Shown piece after piece: positions 43,880-53,295 of a DNA stretch of 64,000 bases. The number at the start of each line of letters is the position of its first letter. Position 1 is the first letter of the stretch. The position numbers and the translations under genes are program-made. The DNA comes from Pleomorphovibrio marinus (GTDB lineage: Bacteria; Bacteroidota; Bacteroidia; Cytophagales; Cyclobacteriaceae). The stretch is taken from positions 682,001-746,000 of the forward strand of contig NZ_QCXY01000001.1 of assembly GCF_003347495.1 (NCBI RefSeq), given 5' to 3'. The notes under the pieces are model-generated. The model saw only the letters and a list, made by a program, of their open reading frames with translations, did no database searches and was not told the origin of the DNA.

Positions 43880-46800
43880 TTAAAATCCTAGATTTAGGTT
43901 TAGACCAAATGACCGAGCAGTAGGAGGTGCAAATGAATCAAATCCCGCAGCCGAAGTACCAGTACCAACGGTAACATCTGGATCAATATTTCCTGCCCTG
44001 TTCAACAAGAAAAACAGGTTCCTAGCAACGAAGGAAATATTTACACTACTGAATGGAATTCCCTCTAACTTAGTGGAAGGGATATTATAGCCTATTACTG
44101 CTTCTCTCATTCTAACATTGGTAGCCGAAACGGAAAATACTTCCCCAATAGGAGCGTTTCTTCCTCCCATCTGTACCCAAAAGGTCTCTGCGTTCATGGC
44201 TATATCATTAGGAGCATAGGTTCCTTCTCCAGTCTCAACAACAGCTGTTTCATGCTGAAAGAAATTCTCCCCAAAAACTAGGCTTCCATCTCTACCTTGT
44301 AAAGTCTCCTCTGTCAAACCATCCGCATAAATAATGGCGTTAGTTAAGGAAGCAATACTACCCCCTTGACGGAAATCAATGGTGAAATTTGCCCTAAAGT
44401 TTTTATAGGTGAAGGAGTTCTGAATACCTCCCAACCAAATTGGGTTGTAATTGGCCACATTTACAGTAAACCCAGGAGTGGTTCTTGGTATACCATTCTC
44501 ATTTACGATTACGCTTCCTTCATCATTACGGAGAAATCCTCTTGAATAGACCTCCCCAAACATGGCTCCTTCTTCCACTCTGTATTGTCTTAAGAAATCA
44601 GATCCTACCACTATGCTAGGACGCTCATCGTTGATTTCATTTACCGTGGAAATATTTCTGGCAAAGTTTGCAGTAATATTCCAGTTAAAATCAGATCTCC
44701 TAATAGGAGTAAATGTAATTATTGTCTCTATCCCCTCATTCTCCACATCTCCTCCATTGGTGAAAAACTGCGAGGCACCTGAGCCAACTGGTAGACCTAC
44801 TGTAAAGAGCTGATTAAAGGAGTTGGTTTTGTAATAAGTAAAGTCAACCCCTATTCTATTGTCAAGAAACCTCATGTCCGCACCTAACTCTATGGATTGA
44901 GTGGTTTCAGGCAACAGGTTCTCATTGGGGAGCGTAGGATTTAAGGAAACATAGCCACCTAAACCACCGGCTCCAAAACTTGCTTGTCTTTGCAACTGGA
45001 AGGGGCTGGTGTCATTACCCACTTCAGCAAAAGAACCCCGTACCTTGGCAAAGGTAAACCAAGTTGGAAACTCAACCAGATCTGATATCACAGCATTCAA
45101 ACCTACTGAGGGATAAAAGAAAGACCAGTTTTGTCTTGGCAAGGTGGAACTCCAGTCATTCCTAGCCGTAATGTCCAAGAATATGGCGTTTTTCCAAGCA
45201 ATCTCTGCAAAGGAATATAAGGAGTTTACATTCCTAGGGGCACCTACATTGTAAGTGGATAATACCTGTTGGGTATTTTGCATGGCAAAGAAGTTTGGAA
45301 CAGTCAAGGCAGGGCCTGTATTTGAACTCAAACCAGTGTTTCTATCCATCCGGGCATTCCCTCCTGCGTTGATATTGAAATACCAGTCTTCACTTATTTG
45401 CTTCTCATAACTGATCAAGAAATCAGTGTTAATTTCCATGGCTTCGCCAAAACCCTCGGTATACCTTCCGTTTTGGGCAATAATGTAAGAATCAGCATAG
45501 AGGGTTTCCGAATTTGTAGTGAAAGACCTATCTAATGCAGCTCTTGCTAACACGGTCAAGCCTTCTGCAACCTCATAGTTTAAGGAAGAAAAAGCGATAA
45601 TCCTATCCAAAGTGTTTTGCCGAAGATTTCTGTTTACTGCCCAATAAGGATTCGCGCCTCCATTAGAACCAGGATTAAAATAGTTCTGGCGGAGCAACCC
45701 ATTTTGGTTTACGTATTCAAATTGAGAAATATCCGCCGTGGCAATATTTCTTGGCAATCTGTATGCATGTCTAATTGGATTGGAAAAGTTTTCACCTTGG
45801 GCCAACTGATTGTCAATGTCTTGCCTGATATAATTTACTTTAGAATCCAAAGTCAACTTATCCGATAATTGATTCGTTAACCTCAAATTTAAGCTGTGCC
45901 TGGAAAGCTCATTGCCAGGCACTACACCTGCCGCATCAGAAAAGGTGTATGAGAAGTAAGTTTGGCTTTTCTCCGTTCCACCAGCAATGGAAAGAGTAGT
46001 GGCCAAATTATGACCCCTATTGAAGAAGTCTCTCACATTGTTTGGCTGAGGAGAAAATGCGTAAGATTCTACAGGCCAATTAGGATCTGGAGACCAATGG
46101 TCTACTGATTGCCCATCCATCCTAGGACCCCAAGCAAACTCAGAAGCAGGTGAATAGGATCCACCACTTCCTTGACCGTAAATATTTTGGTAATTGGTCA
46201 GCAAAATGGGATCATCCATCATAAAACTGGTGTTCAAGTTAACCTGAAACCCTTCCTTACCCCTTTTGGTATTGACCACTATCGCACCATTATTTGCACG
46301 GCTTCCATAAAGTGCGGCGGCATTTGGTCCCTTAAGCACGTTGATACTTTCGATATCATCCGGGTTTAAGTTCTCAATGCCCCTTGCAGGTACCCCATCT
46401 ACGATGTATAGAGGTTGGCTATCACCAGAAATGGATCGGTTACCTCTAAGGATTACACGTGTAGGAGCTCCTACTCCACTTCCTGCCCTGTTAATGGACA
46501 AACCAGCAACTTTTCCGGATAAGGAGTTCATCACATTGAGCTCTCTTGCTTCGGTTAGTTCCCTTGTACTTACGTCCTGTACGGTATAGGTAAGCGCTTT
46601 TTTATCCCTTTCCAATCCAAACGCCGTTACTACCACCTCACTAAGGGCAGATTGTTCAGCGTCTAGGGCAACGTTTATCGTGTTACTATTGCCAATGGGT
46701 ATTTCCTGTCGGCCATATCCCAAATAAGAAAACACTAAGGTATTGCCAGTTGTGGGAATACTTATGCTGTAATTACCATCGATATCCGTGACGGTTCCGG

Positions 46801-46945
46801 TGTTGGTCCCTTTGACCAAAACACTTACACCTGGGAGTGGTGAATCTGCATCTGCATCTGTAACCGTCCCGGTAATCGTTCTATCCTGCGCAAATCCCGC
46901 AAAGGAAAATAAAAGCAGCATAAAACCCAGTAAAGATTTTTTCAT
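43880..46945 (-). CDS. SusC/RagA-family TonB-linked outer-membrane transporter
   Basis: The 1021-residue protein has a signal peptide ending FAGFAQ and a carboxypeptidase-regulatory-like domain at about 22-105 (ITGTVTDADADSPLPGVSVL). A TonB-box-like segment ALSEVVVTAFG precedes the plug (LYIVDGVPARGIENLNPDDI, VLKGPNAAALYGSRANNGAI). A 22-strand barrel ends in the aromatic SFGLNLNLGF. It imports an oligomer together with the SusD gene downstream. No regulatory gene (ECF sigma, HTCS or SusR) accompanies it in the window. Confidence 0.96.
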   Translation of the reverse strand: MKKSLLGFMLLLFSFAGFAQDRTITGTVTDADADSPLPGVSVLVKGTNTGTVTDIDGNYSISIPTTGNTLVFSYLGYGRQEIPIGNSNTINVALDAEQSALSEVVVTAFGLERDKKALTYTVQDVSTRELTEARELNVMNSLSGKVAGLSINRAGSGVGAPTRVILRGNRSISGDSQPLYIVDGVPARGIENLNPDDIESINVLKGPNAAALYGSRANNGAIVVNTKRGKEGFQVNLNTSFMMDDPILLTNYQNIYGQGSGGSYSPASEFAWGPRMDGQSVDHWSPDPNWPVESYAFSPQPNNVRDFFNRGHNLATTLSIAGGTEKSQTYFSYTFSDAAGVVPGNELSRHSLNLRLTNQLSDKLTLDSKVNYIRQDIDNQLAQGENFSNPIRHAYRLPRNIATADISQFEYVNQNGLLRQNYFNPGSNGGANPYWAVNRNLRQNTLDRIIAFSSLNYEVAEGLTVLARAALDRSFTTNSETLYADSYIIAQNGRYTEGFGEAMEINTDFLISYEKQISEDWYFNINAGGNARMDRNTGLSSNTGPALTVPNFFAMQNTQQVLSTYNVGAPRNVNSLYSFAEIAWKNAIFLDITARNDWSSTLPRQNWSFFYPSVGLNAVISDLVEFPTWFTFAKVRGSFAEVGNDTSPFQLQRQASFGAGGLGGYVSLNPTLPNENLLPETTQSIELGADMRFLDNRIGVDFTYYKTNSFNQLFTVGLPVGSGASQFFTNGGDVENEGIETIITFTPIRRSDFNWNITANFARNISTVNEINDERPSIVVGSDFLRQYRVEEGAMFGEVYSRGFLRNDEGSVIVNENGIPRTTPGFTVNVANYNPIWLGGIQNSFTYKNFRANFTIDFRQGGSIASLTNAIIYADGLTEETLQGRDGSLVFGENFFQHETAVVETGEGTYAPNDIAMNAETFWVQMGGRNAPIGEVFSVSATNVRMREAVIGYNIPSTKLEGIPFSSVNISFVARNLFFLLNRAGNIDPDVTVGTGTSAAGFDSFAPPTARSFGLNLNLGF

Positions 46946-47470
46946 AATTTTTAGATTTATTTTGTAGTGTTAAAGTACCGCACCCTATAGATACGGAATT
47001 GCATGTAAAAACTGCGTGTCAAACAGTACCCTGAAAATGAATCATAAATGTGGGAAGCACTCTTAATTTTAGACCATTTTTCATTCTAATCGGTTGGAAT
47101 AACCACTAAACGAGTCATTTGACCACTTAGCTAACCATTCCTCCTCACACATTGTTAGTTGTGGTGATGTTATTTTCGCCTAATATTACAAATAATTTTA
47201 TTTTGAAACAATTACGGTATTACTTATTTAAATTTTTTAATTAAAACTAAGAAGTTATAATTAAAATTTTCTTTAAAATTACCTAAATAAAAAATTTATG
47301 ATCTTTAAAGGCCAAACTTAAGTAATACCTTTTTATAAATAGGGTCTGAGAAAAACATTATATCCTCTAGCTATTTGAATATTTATTTCCCCCGATTTTC
47401 TATTGGACAAAGAAAAATTGGTAGAAATAACTATTTGATTAGTCAAACAACGTGCTTTTTAATTTTAGTG
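46946..47470. other. AT-rich non-coding region upstream of susC
   Basis: This 525-bp region between the convergently orientated end of the NRAMP-like gene and the susC start is strongly AT-rich, especially 47180-47290. No protein-like frame is seen. TAAGTTTG on the minus strand (47320-47313) fits a -7 box but lacks a -33 partner at normal distance. The susC promoter is presumably here. Confidence 0.5.
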
Positions 47471-48739
47471 TCAAAGTAACTCTATCAATGCTACTGCTGC
47501 CGTATACGAAATTACTATGGAAAAGCCGAAAGCGGCTGACAAGCCCAAGTTCATCTTCCAACCAGCACGGTAAGTCCCCATCAGGTCTTTTCGATTTATA
47601 AGATATAAAATACATCCTATTACGAGGGGAAGCACAAATACAGCCGCCACTTGGGTAAGGATCTGGGCAAATATGGGGTTGGCACCCAACACAGGTACCG
47701 TGAGCCCTACCAAACTGGCGACCCCGGTAAGTATCTTAAACCTTCTGGAGGAGGTATCCAATTCTCCAGCCTGATAATCGGCAATCAACAAGGGAGCCAC
47801 CATTAATATAGGAAAGATAGAGGAAAGACCTGCACTTAGGGCTCCTGTCATAAATAGAGCCACTGCAAATTTTCCTGCCACAGGCTCTAAGGTGTACACC
47901 ATATCCATGACCTTCTCAATGGTTTTGCCCTCCGCATACAAAGCCCCAGTAGCGGCTGCCATGATTGCTATATTAATAATGAGCATCAAAGATGCGGATA
48001 ACAAAGCATCCTTGGACTGTTCCTTGGTATGGTTTTGGTTCCAGCCCTTTCCCTTCATCAACAATGGCCTTACCACAAAAGTAGGGGCGGCCATTGTGGT
48101 GCCCACAAATGCCGCGACGAGTAGTTTCCCCCCATCAACCTCTGGAACGGAGGGTATCAGGCCCGAGGCAATTTGAACTGGTTGTGGCAACACCACAAAC
48201 ATGGACACAATGAAGGAAATGCCCATAATGGTTACAAAAATCACCAATACCTGCTCAAAAAAAGAATACTGCCCTACCCAAAGCAGGCTATACATGATAC
48301 AAATAAGGGTAATGGCCAGTCCCAGTACCGCCCAGTAACTCTCTGCTGGTAAACCCGGAAAGAAAAGAAGGACTACCTCGTAGATAGCATTCGCACTAAG
48401 CCCAAGAATACCAGAAAGCGAGTTCCATTGTGCAATGATAATTCCTGCCACGACTAAAATAGCGATTGTTTTACCCCTTTTTATTTTAGTTTTAAAACTG
48501 TAGATGGACGTGTTGCCTGATATAATGGCATATCTTCCATATGCCTCCATCATGATCCAGGAAAAAGTACAGCTCAAGACCAACACCCACAATAACTGCA
48601 TTCCAAATTGACTACCGGCTTTGGCCATAGCCGTGACACTGCCCGTTCCTACTGTGTACCCGATACAAAAAATCCCGGGACCAATGCTGAGCATCCACAG
48701 CCAAATCTTTTGAAAAAACGAGTCCTTCTGTTCACTCAT
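47471..48739 (-). CDS. NRAMP-related membrane transporter lacking canonical metal-binding motifs
   Basis: The 422-residue protein has about eleven hydrophobic helices and the NRAMP opening LSIGPGIFCIGYTVGTGS. At the place where true NRAMPs have Asp-Pro-Gly-Asn in helix 1, this protein has VGTG. In helix 6 the Met-Pro-His motif is replaced by GTTMAAPTF. These residues bind Mn2+/Fe2+ in characterised NRAMPs, so transport of another substrate is likely. It is divergent from the exported amidohydrolase cluster, with a 231-bp shared upstream region, which hints at a related function. Fold-level assignment is good; function is unknown. Confidence 0.8.
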   Translation of the reverse strand: MSEQKDSFFQKIWLWMLSIGPGIFCIGYTVGTGSVTAMAKAGSQFGMQLLWVLVLSCTFSWIMMEAYGRYAIISGNTSIYSFKTKIKRGKTIAILVVAGIIIAQWNSLSGILGLSANAIYEVVLLFFPGLPAESYWAVLGLAITLICIMYSLLWVGQYSFFEQVLVIFVTIMGISFIVSMFVVLPQPVQIASGLIPSVPEVDGGKLLVAAFVGTTMAAPTFVVRPLLMKGKGWNQNHTKEQSKDALLSASLMLIINIAIMAAATGALYAEGKTIEKVMDMVYTLEPVAGKFAVALFMTGALSAGLSSIFPILMVAPLLIADYQAGELDTSSRRFKILTGVASLVGLTVPVLGANPIFAQILTQVAAVFVLPLVIGCILYLINRKDLMGTYRAGWKMNLGLSAAFGFSIVISYTAAVALIELL

Positions 48740-48970
48740 TTGTTTAGTGTTATTTTGGGTGATGACTGAAAGTAAGATTAATTTTATCCTTCCTGAATAA
48801 GAAAAATCCTTCCTTGTACTGTTAAATCATAAACTTATAAAATAATACTTTGCCAAAACAAATTTTAATGTAATATTTAGAAAAACCAATTTCTTTCTTT
48901 AAGGAGGATGGTTGACCCCTTAACACTTTCTTCTCCGGTTCATCGAATTATACCTCGAACCCAAAAACAC

Positions 48971-50296
48971 ATGAAAATGGCAATCCCTATTTCCCCTTTG
49001 GAAAAATCGAAAATAAAGCGGTCTTCATCCAGGGCATTTCAGCATGCAATGGTGGCCTGTTTTCTCCTTTTGGCAAGCATCCCTTTTACCTCAATAGCGC
49101 AGGATATCGATTTATTATTGAAGGGGGGACATCTTATCGACCCCAAAAACAAGATTGATGAAGTGATGGACGTGGCAATTGCCAATAGAGCAATATATAA
49201 GGTAGGCAAAAACATTCCAGAATCGGAGGCAAAGCAGGTGATTGACATCTCAGGCCTCTATGTCACGCCGGGGCTTGTGGATATGCATGTGCATGTTTTT
49301 CACGGTACAGAGCCATTGTCCTATATCGCCGATGGAGCTACCAGCCTTCCCCCGGATGGGTTCACCTTTAGGGCAGGGGTCACCACTGTGGTGGATGCAG
49401 GGTCAGCCGGATGGAGAAATTTCCGCTTATTTAAACAACAAACCATAGACCGGTCCCAGACTCGGGTTTTGGCTTTTCTAAATATTGTTGGTACCGGCAT
49501 GTTTGGTAGGTTTGAGGAGCAGGATGTCTCGGATATGAACCCCACCATGACCGCACACATGATCAACAGGCTTTTTCCCGAGCTATTGGTAGGCATTAAA
49601 TCCGCCCATTACTGGGGGGATTTTACCCAAGTGGACCTTGCAGTAGAGGCCGGCAAACTTGCCGAAGTACCGGTGATGGTAGATTTTGGGGAACATCAAC
49701 CCCCTAATTCCATAGAAGACCTGTTTATGAAACATTTACGTCCCGGCGATATATTCACCCATACCTATTCCTATGGCCCTGCAAATAGGGAAACTGTAGT
49801 GGATGAAGCATTACAGGTAAAGCCCTTTGTTTTTGAGGCTCAAAAACGGGGAATAATTTTTGACGTGGGCCACGGGGGAGGGGCATTTTCGTTTAGGCAG
49901 GCCATTCCTGCATTGGAACAGGGGTTCCTGCCAGATGTCATCAGTTCTGACCTACACAAGGACAGTATGAACGGGGCCTTTAAGGATATGGCGAATTTAC
50001 TGTCCAAGTTCTTAACTATGGGGATGTCCCTCTATGACGTGGTGGAGAGGTCCACCTGGCGTCCTTCACAGGTAATCTCACGCCCTGATCTTGGCCACCT
50101 TAGTGAAGGGGCAGAAGCGGACGTTGCAGTATTTCGGCTAAGGGAAGGGACATTTGGGTTTCAGGATATCCGGAAAACAAAGATCGATGGCACGCACAAG
50201 CTGGAAGCCGAACTTACTCTTCGGGCAGGTAGGGTAGTATGGGATTTAAATGGTTTGTCTGCTGTACCTTGGAAAACAGAACTGGAGGGACAATGA
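48971..50296 (+). CDS. Exported amidohydrolase, cog3964-type, paralogue 1
   Basis: The protein (441 residues from the ATG chosen) has a signal peptide: a basic N-region, then MVACFLLLASIPFTSIAQ. The binuclear metal site of amidohydrolases is present: GLVDMHVHVFHG (HxH), the carbamylated-Lys candidate in LLVGIKSAHYWGD, IFTHTYSYG, FDVGHGGGAF and the Asp in VISSDLHKDS. The pattern fits the cog3964 group, whose studied members hydrolyse esters or amides of hydroxy- or amino-acids. The ATG at 48908 directly abuts an AAGGAGG, too close to act as its ribosome site, so 48971 is preferred; 49046 is also possible. The stop overlaps the next start (ATGA). Confidence 0.85.
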   Translation: MKMAIPISPLEKSKIKRSSSRAFQHAMVACFLLLASIPFTSIAQDIDLLLKGGHLIDPKNKIDEVMDVAIANRAIYKVGKNIPESEAKQVIDISGLYVTPGLVDMHVHVFHGTEPLSYIADGATSLPPDGFTFRAGVTTVVDAGSAGWRNFRLFKQQTIDRSQTRVLAFLNIVGTGMFGRFEEQDVSDMNPTMTAHMINRLFPELLVGIKSAHYWGDFTQVDLAVEAGKLAEVPVMVDFGEHQPPNSIEDLFMKHLRPGDIFTHTYSYGPANRETVVDEALQVKPFVFEAQKRGIIFDVGHGGGAFSFRQAIPALEQGFLPDVISSDLHKDSMNGAFKDMANLLSKFLTMGMSLYDVVERSTWRPSQVISRPDLGHLSEGAEADVAVFRLREGTFGFQDIRKTKIDGTHKLEAELTLRAGRVVWDLNGLSAVPWKTELEGQ

Positions 50297-51549
50297 AGGA
50301 ACCAAGGAGCAAATTGAACCTGAATATATTTCTATCCCTCTTTTTTGCAGGCATTCTGCTTTCTTCCCCTTGCGTATGCCAGACTTTTGACCTATTGATC
50401 AAAAATGGTCACCTTTTAGATGCAAAAAACAACATTAACAAGAGCATGGATATTGGTATCCGTCAGGGGAAGGTTGCATTGGTGTCCGAAAGCATATCCT
50501 CATCCAAATCAAAGGTGGTGGTGGATGCAAAGGGTTTGTTTATTACCCCCGGACTCATTGACCCTCACACCCATGTTTATGTAGGAGAAAATCCCCGGGT
50601 TTTCGCTGCTGGAAGTTCCAGCGTTTACCCAGATAGCTTTACTTTTCGTTCAGGTGTTACCACTGTGGTGGACGCAGGCACCTCCGGCTGGAGGAATTTT
50701 GAAGACTTCAAGGCCAAAGTGATTGACCTCTCGCAGACAAGAGTACTTGCTTTCCTCAATATTTCCGGTGGAGGCATGCAAGGGAACCCTTCTCAAGAAG
50801 ACCTAGAAGATATGGACCCAATGGCTACTTCAAAAATGATAAAAAATTACTCTGAATATATCGTAGGGGTAAAAATAGGGCATTATGAGGGGGAGGATTG
50901 GACGCCCTTTGAACGGGCAATTGAGGCTGCGGAGCTAGCAACGCTCCCCCTGTTGGTAGAATGCCACCTTCCCAACTATTCCTTGGCTGACCAATTGGAA
51001 AGAATGCGTCCAGGAGATATTCTAAGTCATACCTTTGAGAATGTAAAAGATCGTGAACCCATCATAGATACAGAAGGAAAGCTTCTTCCGGAAGTCATCC
51101 AAGCAAGGGAAAAAGGAATTCTGTTTGATGTGAGCCATGGAGGTGCAGGGTTTTGGTTTAATCAGGCCATCCCCGCCATGAAACAGGGGCTGAAGCCGGA
51201 TACTTTTGGAACTGATCTGCACCGATTCAGCATGAATGCTGGAATGAAAAATTTTTCAAATGTTTTATCTAAGTTTATGGCCATGAACATGAGCTTGGAA
51301 GAAGTAATTTCCAAGGCTTCTTGGGGAACGGCATTGGCAATAGGCCGGGAAGATCTGGGGCACCTTAGCGAAGGGGCAGTAGCTGATATTGCCTTATTTA
51401 GGTTGCGGGAAGGAGAATTTGGCTTTGTGGACGCTGGAGGTGAAAAAATCACCGGAAAAAATATGTTGGAAGCAGAAATGACCATTAGGGAGGGGAGAAT
51501 TGTATATGATTTAAATGGGCTTTCAGCCCGTCCCTTTAAAACGGATTAA
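50293..51549 (+). CDS. Exported amidohydrolase, cog3964-type, paralogue 2
   Basis: The 418-residue protein has a signal peptide ending SSPCVCQT and is clearly a tandem duplicate of the preceding gene. Shared segments include SFTFRSGVTTVVDAGTSGWRNF and the C-terminal LGHLSEGAVADIALFRLREGEFGF. Metal ligands are kept: LIDPHTHVYVG, YIVGVKIGHYEG, ILSHTFENV, DVSHGGAGF and FGTDLHRFS. The pocket loop changes from DFGEHQPPN to ECHLPNYSL, suggesting different substrates. It starts in an ATGA overlap with paralogue 1, confirming one operon. Confidence 0.88.
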   Translation: MKEPRSKLNLNIFLSLFFAGILLSSPCVCQTFDLLIKNGHLLDAKNNINKSMDIGIRQGKVALVSESISSSKSKVVVDAKGLFITPGLIDPHTHVYVGENPRVFAAGSSSVYPDSFTFRSGVTTVVDAGTSGWRNFEDFKAKVIDLSQTRVLAFLNISGGGMQGNPSQEDLEDMDPMATSKMIKNYSEYIVGVKIGHYEGEDWTPFERAIEAAELATLPLLVECHLPNYSLADQLERMRPGDILSHTFENVKDREPIIDTEGKLLPEVIQAREKGILFDVSHGGAGFWFNQAIPAMKQGLKPDTFGTDLHRFSMNAGMKNFSNVLSKFMAMNMSLEEVISKASWGTALAIGREDLGHLSEGAVADIALFRLREGEFGFVDAGGEKITGKNMLEAEMTIREGRIVYDLNGLSARPFKTD

Positions 51550-51553
51550 TAAA

Positions 51554-53161
51554 ATGGATAGAAGAAAAGTTATTAAAAATTTGGCGCTCTTACCTATGGG
51601 AGGGAGCTTTATATCCCTATCAAAAGCTGAGGGTAAAGAACCCATAGGCCCCATTTCCTTGGATAAGGATATATATGAATCCATAGGAGTAGAAACCATC
51701 ATCAACTGTAGGGGAACCTTTACCATAATTGGAGGGTCAAGGGAAAGGCCAGAAGTATTGGATGCCATGAAAGCTGCCGCGGGCAATTTCATCCAATACG
51801 ATGAGATGGCTCATGGGATAGGCAGACGGCTTGCTGAAATCACCCAAGCAGAATGGGGGATAGTGACAGCGGGATGTGCCGCGGCAATGAAGCATGCTAC
51901 TGCTGCATGCATAAGTGGTGGAAATCCCGAAATTCTCCTACGCATACCCGATCTTAGTGGTCTTCAAAAAACAGAGGTGATCATCCCCAGGTATGCCAGA
52001 AATGTATATGATGCCGCCATTCGAAACATTGGGGTCACCATCGTAGAGGTAAGCACGGCAGAAGAGTTGGAAGCAGCAATCAACCCAAAAACTGCCATGA
52101 TTTATCTTATGACAAACAGGCATTCTTTACCTGGGCAGCCTTTTTCTTTGGAGGTCATTGCATCTATCGCCAACCCCAAAAAAATACCCATTCTGGTGGA
52201 TGCTGCCGCCGAGAACCTAAGTATTCCTAACATTCACCTCCAACAAGGAGCTACTATGGTGGCTTATTCTGGTGGCAAGGCCATTTGTGGCCCCCAATGT
52301 GCTGGGATCCTATTAGGTAAAAAAGACATTTTGCTCTCGGCATGGCAGGCCTCTTCTCCGCACCATGGACCTGGACGGGACAATAAGGTGGGAAAGGAGG
52401 AAATGATGGGAATGCTCGCTGCGGTAGAAGCCTGGGTTACCCGAAATCATGATGAAGAATGGAAAACATGGGAAAGCTGGCTGGATCAGATTGGGGCTCA
52501 AGTAAGAAAAATTAAGGGGATAAGCACTGAGATACAACTTCCTACAGATCTCAACAACAGAGCTCCTGTACTTCAGATAATGTGGGACCCCAATCAATTG
52601 TCGATTACAGGTCCTGAGCTGGCGGAATACTTGGGCAGAAACAAACCAAGATTGGCAGTAGGGGGAAGAGACAACGGGGAGGAAGTGACCATGATCACCA
52701 TTAATCCAAGCCAAATGATAGCTCCCGAAGTTACTATTGTGGCTGAAAGACTTCATGAGGTATTAAAAAAGAAAAGAAGTCCCAAAAATCCTATGAAAGC
52801 CCCAATCGGAACACTGGCTGGCCGGTGGCAGGTGGATATTGAGTTCTTTAGCAGTACATCTACCCATAAATGGTTTTTAGAGCAGGATGAAAATTGGCTT
52901 TTGGGTAGACATGAAAGTGACTTTTCCTCTCAGGACATCCTGGGTACCATAGAGGGTAAGGAAGTGAAATTGCACAGTACTTACCGTGAACCTGGCAAGC
53001 AAGTGCAGTATATGTTTAACGGGAGTCTTGAAGGAGACACCATAAGTGGTAACATCCATCTTGGAGAATATCAAACAGCAGTTTTCACAGCAAAACGCCT
53101 GGATTTCTCCCCCAAACGGAAACCCATATTGATTCCGGATGGACCACCTCTGGCTACCTGA
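51554..53161 (+). CDS. Exported SelA-like PLP-dependent enzyme with an extra C-terminal domain
   Basis: The 535-residue protein begins MDRRKVIKNLALLPMGGS, a twin-arginine-like signal, consistent with export of a folded PLP enzyme. The fold-type-I body (about 45-410) matches the SelA/D-glucosaminate-6-phosphate ammonia-lyase (DgaE) group: TIINCRGTFTIIGGSRERPE, then GIVTAGCAAAMKHATAAC, the PLP-Asp region PILVDAAAENLS and the PLP-Lys in VAYSGGKAICGPQCAG near 240. Residues 418-535 form an added beta-rich domain (GTLAGRWQVDIEFF onwards), not normal for the family. The enzyme probably eliminates ammonia from an amino acid, giving an enamine. It starts 4 bp after paralogue 2. Confidence 0.83.
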   Translation: MDRRKVIKNLALLPMGGSFISLSKAEGKEPIGPISLDKDIYESIGVETIINCRGTFTIIGGSRERPEVLDAMKAAAGNFIQYDEMAHGIGRRLAEITQAEWGIVTAGCAAAMKHATAACISGGNPEILLRIPDLSGLQKTEVIIPRYARNVYDAAIRNIGVTIVEVSTAEELEAAINPKTAMIYLMTNRHSLPGQPFSLEVIASIANPKKIPILVDAAAENLSIPNIHLQQGATMVAYSGGKAICGPQCAGILLGKKDILLSAWQASSPHHGPGRDNKVGKEEMMGMLAAVEAWVTRNHDEEWKTWESWLDQIGAQVRKIKGISTEIQLPTDLNNRAPVLQIMWDPNQLSITGPELAEYLGRNKPRLAVGGRDNGEEVTMITINPSQMIAPEVTIVAERLHEVLKKKRSPKNPMKAPIGTLAGRWQVDIEFFSSTSTHKWFLEQDENWLLGRHESDFSSQDILGTIEGKEVKLHSTYREPGKQVQYMFNGSLEGDTISGNIHLGEYQTAVFTAKRLDFSPKRKPILIPDGPPLAT

Positions 53162-53295
53162 ATCAGCAGCTAGGAAAAGGAAAAGTTTGGTATCTGCCAA
53201 GCCTTATCAGTGAAAATGGAAGGGAATATTGGGTACCATTGTAAAAATTTGTGAATCTTTGTCTCGGTTTTATCAACACCTCATTTAAAACAACT

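Noticed and set aside
48901-48910. ATG at 48908 preceded by a strong AAGGAGG
   Set aside because: The spacing to the ATG is zero, and the resulting extension before the signal peptide is not protein-like, so a start at 48971 is preferred.
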